The notes under the pieces: model-generated | What the model was told of the DNA's origin: nothing | The model's database searches: none | What the model saw: the letters and a program-made list of their open reading frames with translations, nothing else | Part shown: positions 18,388-27,411 of the stretch, one piece after another | How the letters are laid out: the number at the start of each line of letters is the position of its first letter | Numbering within the stretch: position 1 is the stretch's first letter | NCBI RefSeq assembly: GCF_009377195.2 | Contig: NZ_VJXX01000001.1 | Span: 1,612,001-1,676,000, forward strand | Source of the DNA: Arthrobacter bussei | Lineage (GTDB): Bacteria > Actinomycetota > Actinomycetes > Actinomycetales > Micrococcaceae | Length of the DNA: 64,000 nt | Direction: 5' to 3' | Program-made: the position numbers and the translations under genes

Positions 18388-19992
18388 GTGCCAGAAGCAG
18401 TAGACGTCGGTTCAGTGCTGGGCGGCCGGTACAAGGTGACCGCCTACGTACTGGCATCTGCTGAGAAGGATCTCGTGCTCGACGGCGTCGATCAGGTCCT
18501 CAACCGGCCCGTCAGCATCCTCGTCGCCTCCTCCGGGAACGCCTCGCAGGTGGCGGCCAGCGCTCGTGACCTGGCGACCGGAGACAGGAACAGTGCCATC
18601 CAGGTGCTCGATCTCGGCATCACGGACACCGGCACCTACCTCGTCACCAACCGCACCCCGGCAGCGGACATGCTGGACCTGATCGTCCAGCAGGATCCGC
18701 CGCGCGAGGACCAGCCCTTCGTGGAGCCGTTCTTCACCGACACGCTCGGTTCGGAGATCTTCGGCGGCCCGCGATCCACCGAACCCGAGTCCTACGACGA
18801 CGACCACGAGGACGACCACGACTACCGGCACCAGCGGAGGCCGCGCATCTCGGGTCTCCGTAACCGCTTCGGACGCCACGGCGCGGAGGATTCCCGGCAG
18901 GACGGCACCTCGGACCTTCCGCCCGTCCAGGCGGAGGCCGCACCCGACAACCGACCGTCCTCCCACCGGGTTCCGCCGCCGCCGAGCCGCCGCCCGGGAG
19001 GAGCAGCCACCGACGAGCCGCACCGGCGCTCCGAGGACGCCGACCGCCGCCCATCGGGTGCCGGAGGAGCAGCCTCCGAAGAGCAGGAACGGCGTTCCGA
19101 GGACGCAGACCGCCGCGCATCGGGTGCCGGAGGAACAGCCGTCGGAGCGGGAGCGGCAGGCCTGGCGGCCGGAACGGCCGCGGCCTCCTCGTCGCCGTCG
19201 TCGTCCGCCCGTGCGGCTTCCCTCTTCCCGCTCTCGGGAGACAGGGACGTCAGCGACGACAGCGACGGGTACGACGACACCGATCGGGACGAGTACGACG
19301 ACGAAGACAGCAACGGTCGCAGGTTCACCCGGGTCCTCGTGGGTGTCGTGCTGACCGTGGTCCTCGTCGTCGCGGTGGTCCTCGCGGCGACACAGCTCGG
19401 ATCCATCTTCGACGGCAGCCCTGTCGCCGACCCCGCGACGGAGCAGGCCAGCGCCGCTCCCGCAACGGAGGACGCCACCGCGCCGGCCCCGGCCGAGACT
19501 GCTTCCGCCGAGCCCACACCCGCGCCCGTCACTCCCGTCATCACCGGGATCACCCGTGTGGTGCCCGACAACCCGGGGCTCGACGCGGCCAATGATGTCA
19601 CCCTGCCGTCGATCATCGACGGCAACCCGGCGACCTTCTGGGGCAATCAGGTGTACGCGAGCGACAGCTTCGGCGGACTGGCGACCAACCTTGCACTGGT
19701 CGTCCAGCTGGAAGAGGAGTCGACCATCGCCCAGGTGGCCATCGACCAGCTCAACGGAGCCGGCGGAAGCTTCTCCGTGCTCGTCAATGACCAGCCGACA
19801 CTCGAGGGTGCGGAGCAGATCGCCCAGGGCGGCTTCACGTCCCCCACCGTCTCGCTGCCCATCCCCGCAGGAGCGGACGGACCGCGCACCGGCCGTTTCG
19901 TCATCGTGAACTTCACCCAGCTGCCGCGCCTGTCGAACATCCAGGCCCAGTATCCGTTCGGCCTGAGGATCGCCGAGATCCGGGTGAGCTGA
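18388..19992 (+). CDS. MviN-associated pseudokinase-like membrane protein with C-terminal extracellular domain
   Basis: A 534-residue protein that resembles the C-terminal half of mycobacterial MviN. Residues 7-110 look like a reduced protein-kinase N-lobe (LGGRYKVTAYVLASAEKDLV). The position of the catalytic Lys reads VSIL, so ATP-dependent activity is unlikely. A disordered region of about 190 residues follows, with Arg-Arg-Ser-Glu-Asp repeats. A single membrane helix is near residues 316-338 (LVGVVLTVVLVVAVVLA). The C-terminal 160 residues resemble a galactose-binding-like fold (PSIIDGNPATFWGNQVY). The GTG at 18388 has a strong GGGAGGA site. It is probably a scaffold for MurJ and the FHA protein FhaA. 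Confidence 0.7.
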   Translation: MPEAVDVGSVLGGRYKVTAYVLASAEKDLVLDGVDQVLNRPVSILVASSGNASQVAASARDLATGDRNSAIQVLDLGITDTGTYLVTNRTPAADMLDLIVQQDPPREDQPFVEPFFTDTLGSEIFGGPRSTEPESYDDDHEDDHDYRHQRRPRISGLRNRFGRHGAEDSRQDGTSDLPPVQAEAAPDNRPSSHRVPPPPSRRPGGAATDEPHRRSEDADRRPSGAGGAASEEQERRSEDADRRASGAGGTAVGAGAAGLAAGTAAASSSPSSSARAASLFPLSGDRDVSDDSDGYDDTDRDEYDDEDSNGRRFTRVLVGVVLTVVLVVAVVLAATQLGSIFDGSPVADPATEQASAAPATEDATAPAPAETASAEPTPAPVTPVITGITRVVPDNPGLDAANDVTLPSIIDGNPATFWGNQVYASDSFGGLATNLALVVQLEEESTIAQVAIDQLNGAGGSFSVLVNDQPTLEGAEQIAQGGFTSPTVSLPIPAGADGPRTGRFVIVNFTQLPRLSNIQAQYPFGLRIAEIRVS

Positions 19993-20160
19993 CCGCGCCG
20001 AGTACCGGGTGCTCCACTCCCGACAGGGAATCGTCGTCGAGCACCGGCCGGCGTCGTCGACGGAATAAGCGTATGTGTGGTTCCGTTGAGGGAAGTGTCC
20101 GCGGATGTGACCGGACCGGCCATATCAGCGATGGAGAAGACAGAAAGGTCTTTCGAGAAC

Positions 20161-21219
20161 GTGACAACCCAAACCGAGGTCCAGTTGGACGCGCCCACCG
20201 CCCAGAGCACGGAAGGCGAGCAGAAGATCCACGACGTCATCATCGTCGGATCGGGGCCGTCCGGCTACACGGCGGCCGTGTACACGGCGCGTGCGAACCT
20301 GAAGCCCGTGATGATCGCCAGCTCCGTCAAGGCCGGTGGTGAGCTCATGAACACCACGGATGTCGAGAACTTCCCCGGGTTCCCGGAAGGCGTCATGGGC
20401 CCGGACCTCATGGAGCAGTTCGAGAAGCAGGCCCGCCGATTCGGCACCGAGATCCTCTACGAGGACGTCGTGAAGGCGGAACTCTCCGGAGACGTCAAGA
20501 AGCTCACCATCGCAACGGGCGAGGAATTCCTGGCCCGATCGGTGATCATCTCGACCGGATCCGAGTACCGCGAGATCGGTCTGGACGACGAGAAGCGCCT
20601 GTCCGGTCACGGTGTGAGCTGGTGTGCCACCTGCGACGGCTTCTTCTTCCGCGACCAGGACATCGCCGTCGTAGGCGGCGGTGACTCTGCCATGGAGGAG
20701 GCGCTCTTCCTCACCAAGTTCGCGCGGTCGGTGACGGTGATCCACCGCCGCGACACACTCCGCGCGTCGAAGATCATGCAGGACCGCGCCTTCGCCCACG
20801 AGAAGATCTCCTTCCTGTGGAACTCCGAGGTCGTCGGCATCCACGGGTCCGACAAGGTCACCGGACTCAAGTTGGCGAATATCGCCGACGGCACGACGAG
20901 TGATATCGAGGTGACCGGGGTGTTCGTTGCCATCGGCAACGATCCTCGCGTCGATCTCGTGAAGGACCAGCTCGAGCTGACGGTGGAAGGCACCATCGCG
21001 GTCCAGGGGCGGACGTCGAAGACCTCGGTTCCCGGCGTCTTCGCCGCCGGCGATGTCATCGACCCGACCTACCGCCAGGCAATCACCGCATCCGGCAGCG
21101 GATGCGTGGCCGCCCTCGACGTCGAGCACTACCTGGCCGACACCGTGAGCGCATCCCAGACAGCAGCACGCGTGCCGACGCCTCCGGCGGAAGCCGTGTC
21201 CGAGAACGCTTCCCTCTGA
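20161..21219 (+). CDS. trxB: Thioredoxin reductase
   Basis: A 352-residue FAD- and NADPH-dependent enzyme that reduces thioredoxin. The FAD motif IIVGSGPSGYTAAVYTARA is near residues 27-45, the redox-active pair is C155-A-T-C158, and the NADPH motif VVGGGDSAMEEALFLT follows. The C-terminal GVFAAGDVIDPTYRQAITA completes the FAD site. An extra C-terminal tail of about 30 residues is Ala/Ser/Pro-rich. Starts at 20077 or 20131 are possible, but the GTG at 20161 best matches the family. It is followed by trxA after 25 bases. Confidence 0.94.
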   Translation: MTTQTEVQLDAPTAQSTEGEQKIHDVIIVGSGPSGYTAAVYTARANLKPVMIASSVKAGGELMNTTDVENFPGFPEGVMGPDLMEQFEKQARRFGTEILYEDVVKAELSGDVKKLTIATGEEFLARSVIISTGSEYREIGLDDEKRLSGHGVSWCATCDGFFFRDQDIAVVGGGDSAMEEALFLTKFARSVTVIHRRDTLRASKIMQDRAFAHEKISFLWNSEVVGIHGSDKVTGLKLANIADGTTSDIEVTGVFVAIGNDPRVDLVKDQLELTVEGTIAVQGRTSKTSVPGVFAAGDVIDPTYRQAITASGSGCVAALDVEHYLADTVSASQTAARVPTPPAEAVSENASL

Positions 21220-21244
21220 TCGATCAATCACAAGGAGTAACGCA

Positions 21245-21571
21245 ATGAGCAATGCAAAGGATGTGACTGACGCGTCATTCGACGCCGACGTCCTGCAGGC
21301 GAGCAAGCCCGTCATCGTCGATTTCTGGGCAGAGTGGTGTGGCCCCTGCCGCATGCTCTCGCCGATCCTCGACGACATCGCAGCCGAGCACGCCGAGAAG
21401 GTCGACGTCGTGAAGGTGAACGTCGACGACAACCCCGCTATCGCCGCCAAGTACGGAATCACCTCGATCCCCGCCGTCTACGTCTTCAAGGGAGGCGAGG
21501 TCGCGGCGACCTCCATCGGCGCCAAGCCGAAGCAGGTACTCGAGCAGGAGTTCGCAGCTTTCATCAACTGA
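21245..21571 (+). CDS. trxA: Thioredoxin
   Basis: A 108-residue thioredoxin with the active site W31-C-G-P-C35, the cis-proline segment TSIPAVYVFKGGE and typical total length. It is reduced by TrxB, encoded just upstream. The AAGGAG site lies 7 bases before the ATG. A strong terminator follows 16 bases after the stop. Confidence 0.96.
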   Translation: MSNAKDVTDASFDADVLQASKPVIVDFWAEWCGPCRMLSPILDDIAAEHAEKVDVVKVNVDDNPAIAAKYGITSIPAVYVFKGGEVAATSIGAKPKQVLEQEFAAFIN

Positions 21572-21587
21572 TCGCCTGACGTACTGA

Positions 21588-21616
21588 GGGACCCGCCGGA
21601 AGGCGGGTCCCTTTTT
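21588..21616 (+). terminator. Rho-independent terminator of trxBA
   Basis: A 10-bp stem (21588-21597 with 21602-21611) closed by GGAA and followed by TTTTT. A textbook intrinsic terminator. Confidence 0.93.
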
Positions 21617-22227
21617 CGTGCTGTGGACCGCACGGGTGACAGGACTGAGAGTCGACGACATGTCAGGTCTGCCTCCGTGCACCACATTGGGCGGTGTGCC
21701 GACCGACCGCCGCCACCATGGCTCGATCCATGTCCTCTGCGCAGTGAACGACGTGCGTCCGAAGAGCTGACCCTGATGAGGCCGGGAGGGCATCGGGGGA
21801 GCTTGGCTTCCCTTCCGGTCAGTGATGTCTCGTGGCCCGCTCCGCTCGGGGCCCCGCTGTCGTGGAGATATAGACGTGGCCTATGAGCGGCCTGGTCAGC
21901 CACACCACAAGTGCTGCGCCTGCAACAGACTTCCGGACCGTCTGGACCCGATGCGCGGCACGCGCGTGGTGAGCGGCGACTCCAGGTACGACTCCTCGTA
22001 CGGCTCCTGTACGGCTCCTGTGGGGTTCCTGCCCGAGGAGCGAGAATCGGCATCGCTAGCTCAATCAGATTGAGGACAGCGACCGCAATACCAGCGAGAA
22101 GAGCATCATCCTTGCGACGAGCTCTGCAGTCATCGGGCGGAGGCCATGCCACCGGACAACAGCGGAGGCGCGTATCGGCTCCTGCGACAGACGCCGAGCT
22201 CCAGGTGGTCCTGTCATGAGGAATCCA

Positions 22228-22243
22228 TGTTCCACGTGAAACC
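22228..22243. other. parS site 1
   Basis: TGTTCCACGTGAAACC matches the ParB-binding consensus TGTTNCACGTGAAACA at 15 of 16 positions. Confidence 0.9.
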
Positions 22244-22755
22244 CATAAGAACCTGTTTGCGGGTACAGCATCGCAAAAACACCTCAGACCAATTGCATCC
22301 AGTTCAGGGCGATGTCACCAGTGATCTGGTGGGCGGCTGGGAAGCCATATCTCCGCGCATTGGGGCCAACACCGGGACCTCCAACAAAAACATAGGGCGA
22401 AGGCTCCCTGATCAAGCACCTCAGCAATAGCAGCCTCGAATACGCCACAAACGAAGACCGTACATGCTGCACACGAAGACGGAGCGATGGCGTCGCCCTC
22501 TTTCACGATGGTGGTAGAGGTCAGGCATAAAGCTCGGCGCCACTCCAAGCGCCTTTTCCTACGCTGCTCTCCCGTGGAATCGGGATGGGGACGGCGCTCC
22601 TGCCAGGAGTTCCTCAGCTCGCTGAATCGATGAACAGTGCATCGTCCGCACATTGCTCGACCGGTCTGCAGCATCACGTCCACGTATAGTCCCGAAACTC
22701 TACCTGTCTCCCTGAGAGCGAAGCATCAGCCCTTCGATCACTGTTCTCCCTTGGA

Positions 22756-22771
22756 CATTTCACGTGAAACG
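22756..22771. other. parS-like site 2
   Basis: CATTTCACGTGAAACG keeps the central TTTCACGTGAAA palindrome but differs at three outer positions. Confidence 0.7.
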
Positions 22772-22944
22772 AGAGGGCGGAGACAGAAGACTGACCCGCT
22801 GCGAGTTGGCCAAACGATCGGTCCGGCATCGGCGCGTGGTTGCTCGCCTCTGCTTGATCCATTCGCAACTAAGCCGCAAGAAGAAGAAGCGGTGACAACT
22901 GAGGCCCTCCAAAGCATCGAGTCACGTTTCACAGCATTGGATAG

Positions 22945-22960
22945 CGTTTCACGTGGAACC
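22945..22960. other. parS site 3
   Basis: CGTTTCACGTGGAACC has the GTTTCACGTGGAAC core and differs from consensus only at the ends. Confidence 0.85.
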
Positions 22961-23386
22961 ACAATAGCGCTCCCATCAACAGAGAGCCGCATCTTGCCTT
23001 ACGGGATCCCGTACTGATTCCGGGCCAGCACGTACTAGGGGTAACTCGAAGCTGCCTATCCTGATCGTCGGCCCGACAGGTAGGAATCGCACGGACCGGA
23101 AGGGAGGGGATCCGCGCGCGGCCGGTGCCCTCGATGAGGAGCGTGCACTCCTGTAGCAGAGTAGGGGGTCCCATCGGACGTTCGTTCAGCCGATCCTCAC
23201 ACGTTCGATTGCTGGCTCGATAGCCGTGAACTCCGTTGGTAGTAGGAGCACCGACGCACGCAGTATTCGGTAGCAGCATGCCCGCATCAGGCGGACCAAG
23301 TCCCTGAGAAGCGACGCACCTGCCCTGTTCTGGGGGACATGCTTCATGGGAGAGCGATCGCGACAACATCAAGATCGAAGCAGCCC

Positions 23387-23402
23387 GGTTTCACGTGGAA
23401 CA
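23387..23402. other. parS site 4
   Basis: GGTTTCACGTGGAACA differs from the consensus mainly at the first base. Confidence 0.9.
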
Positions 23403-23860
23403 TGTACTGAGCCCCACGGATTGCAGTGGTCGGCGCCCGCCGGCTGATCATGGGAGCCAACAGGTTCTGCAAGCTAGCTGCCAGCTGCACACCTACGTAC
23501 GCCGCCCCAGTGAATCCTGACTGCTTCAGATAGCCTCGTGCTGCCCGTGGCCACGGCCATGGTCTTACGAGCCACGTCAAGCTCATTCGGACTGATCCCA
23601 CGGCCACTGAAGTCTTTCCTGGCAATCTGGCGGCAGTGCTCGAGCCCAAAACCTCGCGAAGCGTTCAACTCGACGGTCACGCGCTTGCGCGAACGCACGG
23701 CCGCAACGACATCAAGCCTCCCCATGAGGAGAGGGAGCATGCTGTCATCGTGCGAGCATGACCTTTCCGGGTGGAGTTTCCGCCAGGAGCATGGAGGAAT
23801 CTCCCGCCGAGCGACGGAGGAACTGCTCGATGCACAGCCCCTCCGATCCTCCCGCGGTCA

Positions 23861-23876
23861 GGTTTCACGTGAAACT
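23861..23876. other. parS site 5
   Basis: GGTTTCACGTGAAACT has a perfect 14-base palindromic core. It is the site closest to the parB stop codon. Confidence 0.9.
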
Positions 23877-23960
23877 CTGGGACCAAGACGCAACTCCGCA
23901 CGGACCATTGCTGAGAAGAACAACATCAGCTCCTGCAGCTCGTACGCGAGGGACGAATAC

Positions 23961-25448
23961 CTACTCGGCGGTGGGGGCGAGAACCCCAATGATCCTGTTC
24001 AGGTCATCAACACTGGCGAACTCGATGCTGACACGGCCCTTCTTTGCACCCAGGGTGATCTTCACACTGGTGTCCAGCCGATCGGCTAGCGACGTAGCCA
24101 GATAGTCGAGCCGCTCATGACGAGCGCCGTCCTTCGGTGTGGAAGGCTTCGAAGCCCGCCTCAAACCACCACTCAGAGCAACAATCTCCTCCGTGGACCG
24201 AACAGACAAACCTTCGGCGACGATTCGTTGAGCCAGCTTCTCCATGTCGACAGGGTCTGCAAGGCCGAGTAGCGCACGGGCGTGGCCTGCGGACAGAACC
24301 CCTGCGGCGACCCGGCGCTGAACGAGCGGCGGTAGCTTCATCAAGCGCAGAGTATTGGAGATCTGAGGACGGGATCTTCCCAGGCGTCCGGCTAATTCGT
24401 CATGCGAACACCCGAAGTCCTCGAGAAGCTGCTGATATGCCGCCGCCTCCTCCAGTGGGTTCAACGCGCTCCGGTGAAGATTCTCCAGCAGGGCATCACG
24501 CAGGAGGTCATCGTCGAGAGTGACGCGGATGATCGCCGGGATCGTCTCCATCCCGGCTTCACGCGAGGCTCGCCAACGGCGCTCACCCATGACCAGTTCA
24601 TATCGGGGTTCACCCGGCTCTTGGGAAGGCCTCACGACGATCGGTTGTAGTACCCCGATCTCGCGGATCGAATGCACCAGTTCCGAGAGCTCATCCTCGT
24701 TGAATTCGACGCGAGGTTGCTTGCGGTTCGGATGGATGGCGTCCAGCGGGAGATCCGCGAAGCTCGCACCAGGTACCTCGACCAGACCTTCAGCGGCGCC
24801 GGCACCCCTCGTGTCCATGGCACTGACCGCCCCCTCGGACGCGTCACTGCTCGACGTTTCACGTGAAACACGCTCAGTCGATCCGGCAGGACCGCGGCGA
24901 AGCGATCCCTCTTCCTTGCCTGTGGAATCAGGATCTGAGGTGGGCGACTGCAGCGGCTGGTCGTCCTCCGGGCGTTGCGACACAACGGATTCCGTCGCGG
25001 CGTTCGGCTCAACCGCGTCCAGTGCCGGGATCTCGCTCTGTTCCCCGAACTCCGTAGACGTCGGCATCGGTGGGTCGCCGGCCGACCTCGGCTCGTCGTT
25101 GTTCCCTGCCTCAGACTTCGACGGCTGCTTCCCGCCGACACCGGACGCCGCCTTTCGAACGGTCTTCCCAACTCGTTTCGTTTGGGCATCCAGAACATTC
25201 TTGTTGATCCCACTGCGCAGGGCGGACGAGTACGATCGTGGCTGCTCTGCCACGTCGTCCTCGGTCACGCGCTCGAAGAACAGGTCGACAGGCCGCCCTC
25301 CCTGCTTGCGGTCGTTGCTGTTCGTCTGGGGAACCTCTCCGGTCGCACCCGTCGGTTCCGCTGCCGGGAGGACCTGCTCCTTCTCCGTCGGTGCACTGGG
25401 GATCAGAGCACCCAGTCCTCGACCTAATCCGCGCCGTTTCTCAACCAT
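23961..25448 (-). CDS. parB: Chromosome-partitioning protein ParB
   Basis: A 495-residue CTP-dependent DNA clamp that loads at parS and spreads to organise the origin. The basic N-terminus [15 protein letters not shown], known in other ParBs to contact ParA, is at residues 4-18. The ParB/Srx domain begins near residue 230 ([14 protein letters not shown]), with the CTP-site segments VMGERRWRA and [17 protein letters not shown] helix-turn-helix follows ([18 protein letters not shown]), and a dimerisation domain is at the C-terminus. Between them is an unusually long, low-complexity linker of about 210 residues. The ATG at 25448 has an AAGGA site. A parS site lies within its own coding sequence. 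Confidence 0.95.
   Translation of the reverse strand: MVEKRRGLGRGLGALIPSAPTEKEQVLPAAEPTGATGEVPQTNSNDRKQGGRPVDLFFERVTEDDVAEQPRSYSSALRSGINKNVLDAQTKRVGKTVRKAASGVGGKQPSKSEAGNNDEPRSAGDPPMPTSTEFGEQSEIPALDAVEPNAATESVVSQRPEDDQPLQSPTSDPDSTGKEEGSLRRGPAGSTERVSRETSSSDASEGAVSAMDTRGAGAAEGLVEVPGASFADLPLDAIHPNRKQPRVEFNEDELSELVHSIREIGVLQPIVVRPSQEPGEPRYELVMGERRWRASREAGMETIPAIIRVTLDDDLLRDALLENLHRSALNPLEEAAAYQQLLEDFGCSHDELAGRLGRSRPQISNTLRLMKLPPLVQRRVAAGVLSAGHARALLGLADPVDMEKLAQRIVAEGLSVRSTEEIVALSGGLRRASKPSTPKDGARHERLDYLATSLADRLDTSVKITLGAKKGRVSIEFASVDDLNRIIGVLAPTAE
24855..24870. other. parS site 6, inside parB
   Basis: CGTTTCACGTGAAACA differs from the consensus at one base. Read in the parB frame it encodes Val-Ser-Arg-Glu-Thr at residues 194-198, within the linker. 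Confidence 0.92.
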
Positions 25449-25522
25449 GTCATTCCTTCCGGGTGTGGACCGAAAGCCCACCAGTACAGTTCAGGGGTTC
25501 GGATCACCCGGACCCGCAACTC

Positions 25523-26620
25523 CTATGAACGCGAAGCGATCTCCGCGGCGGCTTCCTGATACGACAGCGCACCACTCGAGGAGGGATCGTAGGTCATGAC
25601 GGTCTGCTGGTAGCTGGGGGCTTCGGAGATGCGGACGGAGCGAGGAACCACAGCCTTCAGGACCTGCTCAGGGAAGTGCTCCCGTACCTCAGCCGCGACC
25701 TGCGCCGCGAGGTTCGTCCGACCGTCGTACATGGTCAGGAGGATGGTCGAGACAGCGAGATCCGCATTGAGGTGCTTCTGGATCATCTCGATGTTCTTCA
25801 GGAGCTGGCTCAATCCCTCGAGCGCGTAGTACTCGCACTGGATAGGGATCAGCACTTCCTTGGCCGCCACGAAAGCATTGACGGTGAGGAGGCCGAGACT
25901 GGGGGGACAGTCGATGAACACGAAGTCCAGCCGTGGCTCGCCCTTCTCCTCCCTTTCCTTCGCGTAGACATCGATGGCACGGCGAAGGCGTTGCTCCCTC
26001 GCAACCAGGGACACCAGTTCGATCTCAGCCCCAGCGAGATGGATCGTCGCCGGCGCGCAGATGAGGTTGGGAACGTCAGGGCAAGGCGCAACCACCTCAC
26101 GGAGGGGAACGTCATCGATGAGAACGTCGTAAATGGAATCAACATCAGCATGGTGGTCGATGTTGAGTGCGGTCGAGGCGTTGCCCTGGGGGTCGATGTC
26201 GATCACGAGGACCTGCAGCCCCGCGGTGGCCAGCGCGGCGGCGATGTTGACCGTCGTCGTCGTCTTGCCCACCCCGCCCTTCTGATTGCTGATGGTCATG
26301 ATGCGCGTGTTGTGCGGCTTGGGGAGTTGCTTGCCCATCAGCTTCTCCCGACGCTTCGCTTCGTTCGCCAGCTCCCGTCCGAGAGGCGACGAGTCGTCCA
26401 TCGTCTCCATCACGCTTCCGCCCCGGGTCGCCTTCTTCGTCGTTGTATCGGCAGAGCCGACCGTCTTGCTGTGCGCTGCCACAGTTTCACGTGGAACAAC
26501 TCCAGTATTCGCAGGATCTGCAAACACTCCCGGTTGTATTTCGCGCAGGCCGACCGAAAGCTTGTTGCCGAGGGCCCGATGGGTCTCGATCTTCTTCACG
26601 GGGGCGTCCTTGATGGTCAC
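25523..26620 (-). CDS. parA: Chromosome-partitioning ATPase ParA
   Basis: A 365-residue Walker-type ATPase that drives movement of ParB-bound origins. The deviant Walker A KGGVGKTTT is near residues 113-121, followed by IDIDPQGNAST and FVFIDCPPSLGLLT. The N-terminal extension of about 100 residues before the core is longer than in many homologues. The start is the GTG at 26620, directly after an in-frame TGA; its ribosome site is weak, but GC-rich third positions support coding from there. An alternative ATG lies at 26410. A parS site falls inside the extension. It is followed by parB after a 74-base gap. Confidence 0.94.
   Translation of the reverse strand: MTIKDAPVKKIETHRALGNKLSVGLREIQPGVFADPANTGVVPRETVAAHSKTVGSADTTTKKATRGGSVMETMDDSSPLGRELANEAKRREKLMGKQLPKPHNTRIMTISNQKGGVGKTTTTVNIAAALATAGLQVLVIDIDPQGNASTALNIDHHADVDSIYDVLIDDVPLREVVAPCPDVPNLICAPATIHLAGAEIELVSLVAREQRLRRAIDVYAKEREEKGEPRLDFVFIDCPPSLGLLTVNAFVAAKEVLIPIQCEYYALEGLSQLLKNIEMIQKHLNADLAVSTILLTMYDGRTNLAAQVAAEVREHFPEQVLKAVVPRSVRISEAPSYQQTVMTYDPSSSGALSYQEAAAEIASRS
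26483..26498. other. parS site 7, inside parA
   Basis: AGTTTCACGTGGAACA differs from the consensus at one base. In the parA frame it encodes Val-Pro-Arg-Glu-Thr at residues 42-46 of the N-terminal extension. Confidence 0.9.
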
Positions 26621-26739
26621 TCAGTTGCTCACTCTCACATGCCAGACGTCGTTATCTACAAGGGTAGCCGGAACAGAGTGTGACACAGCCGCCATCTGTC
26701 GGAGAGGTGGGTGAGCCTGCGCGAGCAGGGGAACGGGGA

Positions 26740-27411
26740 TCAGCGGATCCGTACGGGAATCCGCACCACCGTCGTCGGCTCCTCCAGCAATGAATCGCCG
26801 ATCGTCACGATCTCGGGCGTTCCGCCTCCCAGCTTCCGGATGACCTTCTTCGCCTTCTCGATCTCCTCGGACGCGCCACGCCCTTTGATCGCGAGCACCT
26901 CTCCGCCCGGGCGAGCCAGGGGAATTGTCCAACCTGCCAGCGTCGTGAGGGCGGACACCGCGCGGGCCGTCACATAGTCGCCTGCGACAGCACCGACTAC
27001 TTGCTCTGCCCTCGCCCGGTGAACCGTCACGTTCTCGAGTCCGAGGTCCCGGACGACCTCGTTCAACCAGATGACCCGCCGCTCCAGGGGTTCCACCAGG
27101 TGCAGCTCGAGGTCCGGACGGGCGATGGCGATCGCCACGCCAGGCAGGCCGGCACCGCTTCCGACGTCCACGACCGTTGTATCCGCCGTCATCAGGTCGG
27201 CGACCACCGCGCAGTTGAGAACATGGCGTCCCCACAGTCGAGGGACCTCCCGTGGCCCCAGGAGACCCCGTTCCATGCCGGACGATGCGAGATGGGCGAC
27301 GAAGGAGCGAGCAGTCTCTATCCGGCCCCCGAAGATGCTCTCGGCCGCGGCGAGTTCGTGCCGACTGGGTTCAGGAATCCCCCCCGGCTCCTGATCCGGG
27401 CTGTCAGTCAT
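26740..27411 (-). CDS. rsmG: 16S rRNA (guanine-N7)-methyltransferase RsmG
   Basis: A 223-residue SAM-dependent methyltransferase modifying a guanine in the 530 region of 16S rRNA. The SAM motif VVDVGSGAGLPGVAIAIARP is near residues 78-97, with GYVTARAVSALTTLAGW-like and family motif RLWGRHVLNCAVV. The frame is open to 27537, but the ATG at 27411 matches the family and overlaps the jag stop by 8 bases, indicating coupling. Confidence 0.93.
   Translation of the reverse strand: MTDSPDQEPGGIPEPSRHELAAAESIFGGRIETARSFVAHLASSGMERGLLGPREVPRLWGRHVLNCAVVADLMTADTTVVDVGSGAGLPGVAIAIARPDLELHLVEPLERRVIWLNEVVRDLGLENVTVHRARAEQVVGAVAGDYVTARAVSALTTLAGWTIPLARPGGEVLAIKGRGASEEIEKAKKVIRKLGGGTPEIVTIGDSLLEEPTTVVRIPVRIR

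Larger units (their letters stand above)
21617..23960. other. 2.3-kb gene-free parS-bearing region between trxA and parB
   Basis: No convincing gene is seen in this stretch. The longest frames (for example 22637-23017 plus, 23344-23649 minus, 23474-23740 minus) have irregular codon use and no recognisable motif, and base composition is visibly less GC-rich than in the neighbouring genes. It contains five parS-like sites (around 22228, 22756, 22945, 23387 and 23861). A repeated TACGGCTCCTG lies near 21998-22021. It is best read as a centromere-like noncoding domain, possibly built on decayed genes. Confidence 0.7.

Noticed and set aside
23344-23740. Two overlapping minus-strand frames in the parS region
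   Set aside because: They overlap each other, lack ribosome sites and have no recognisable motif or codon bias.
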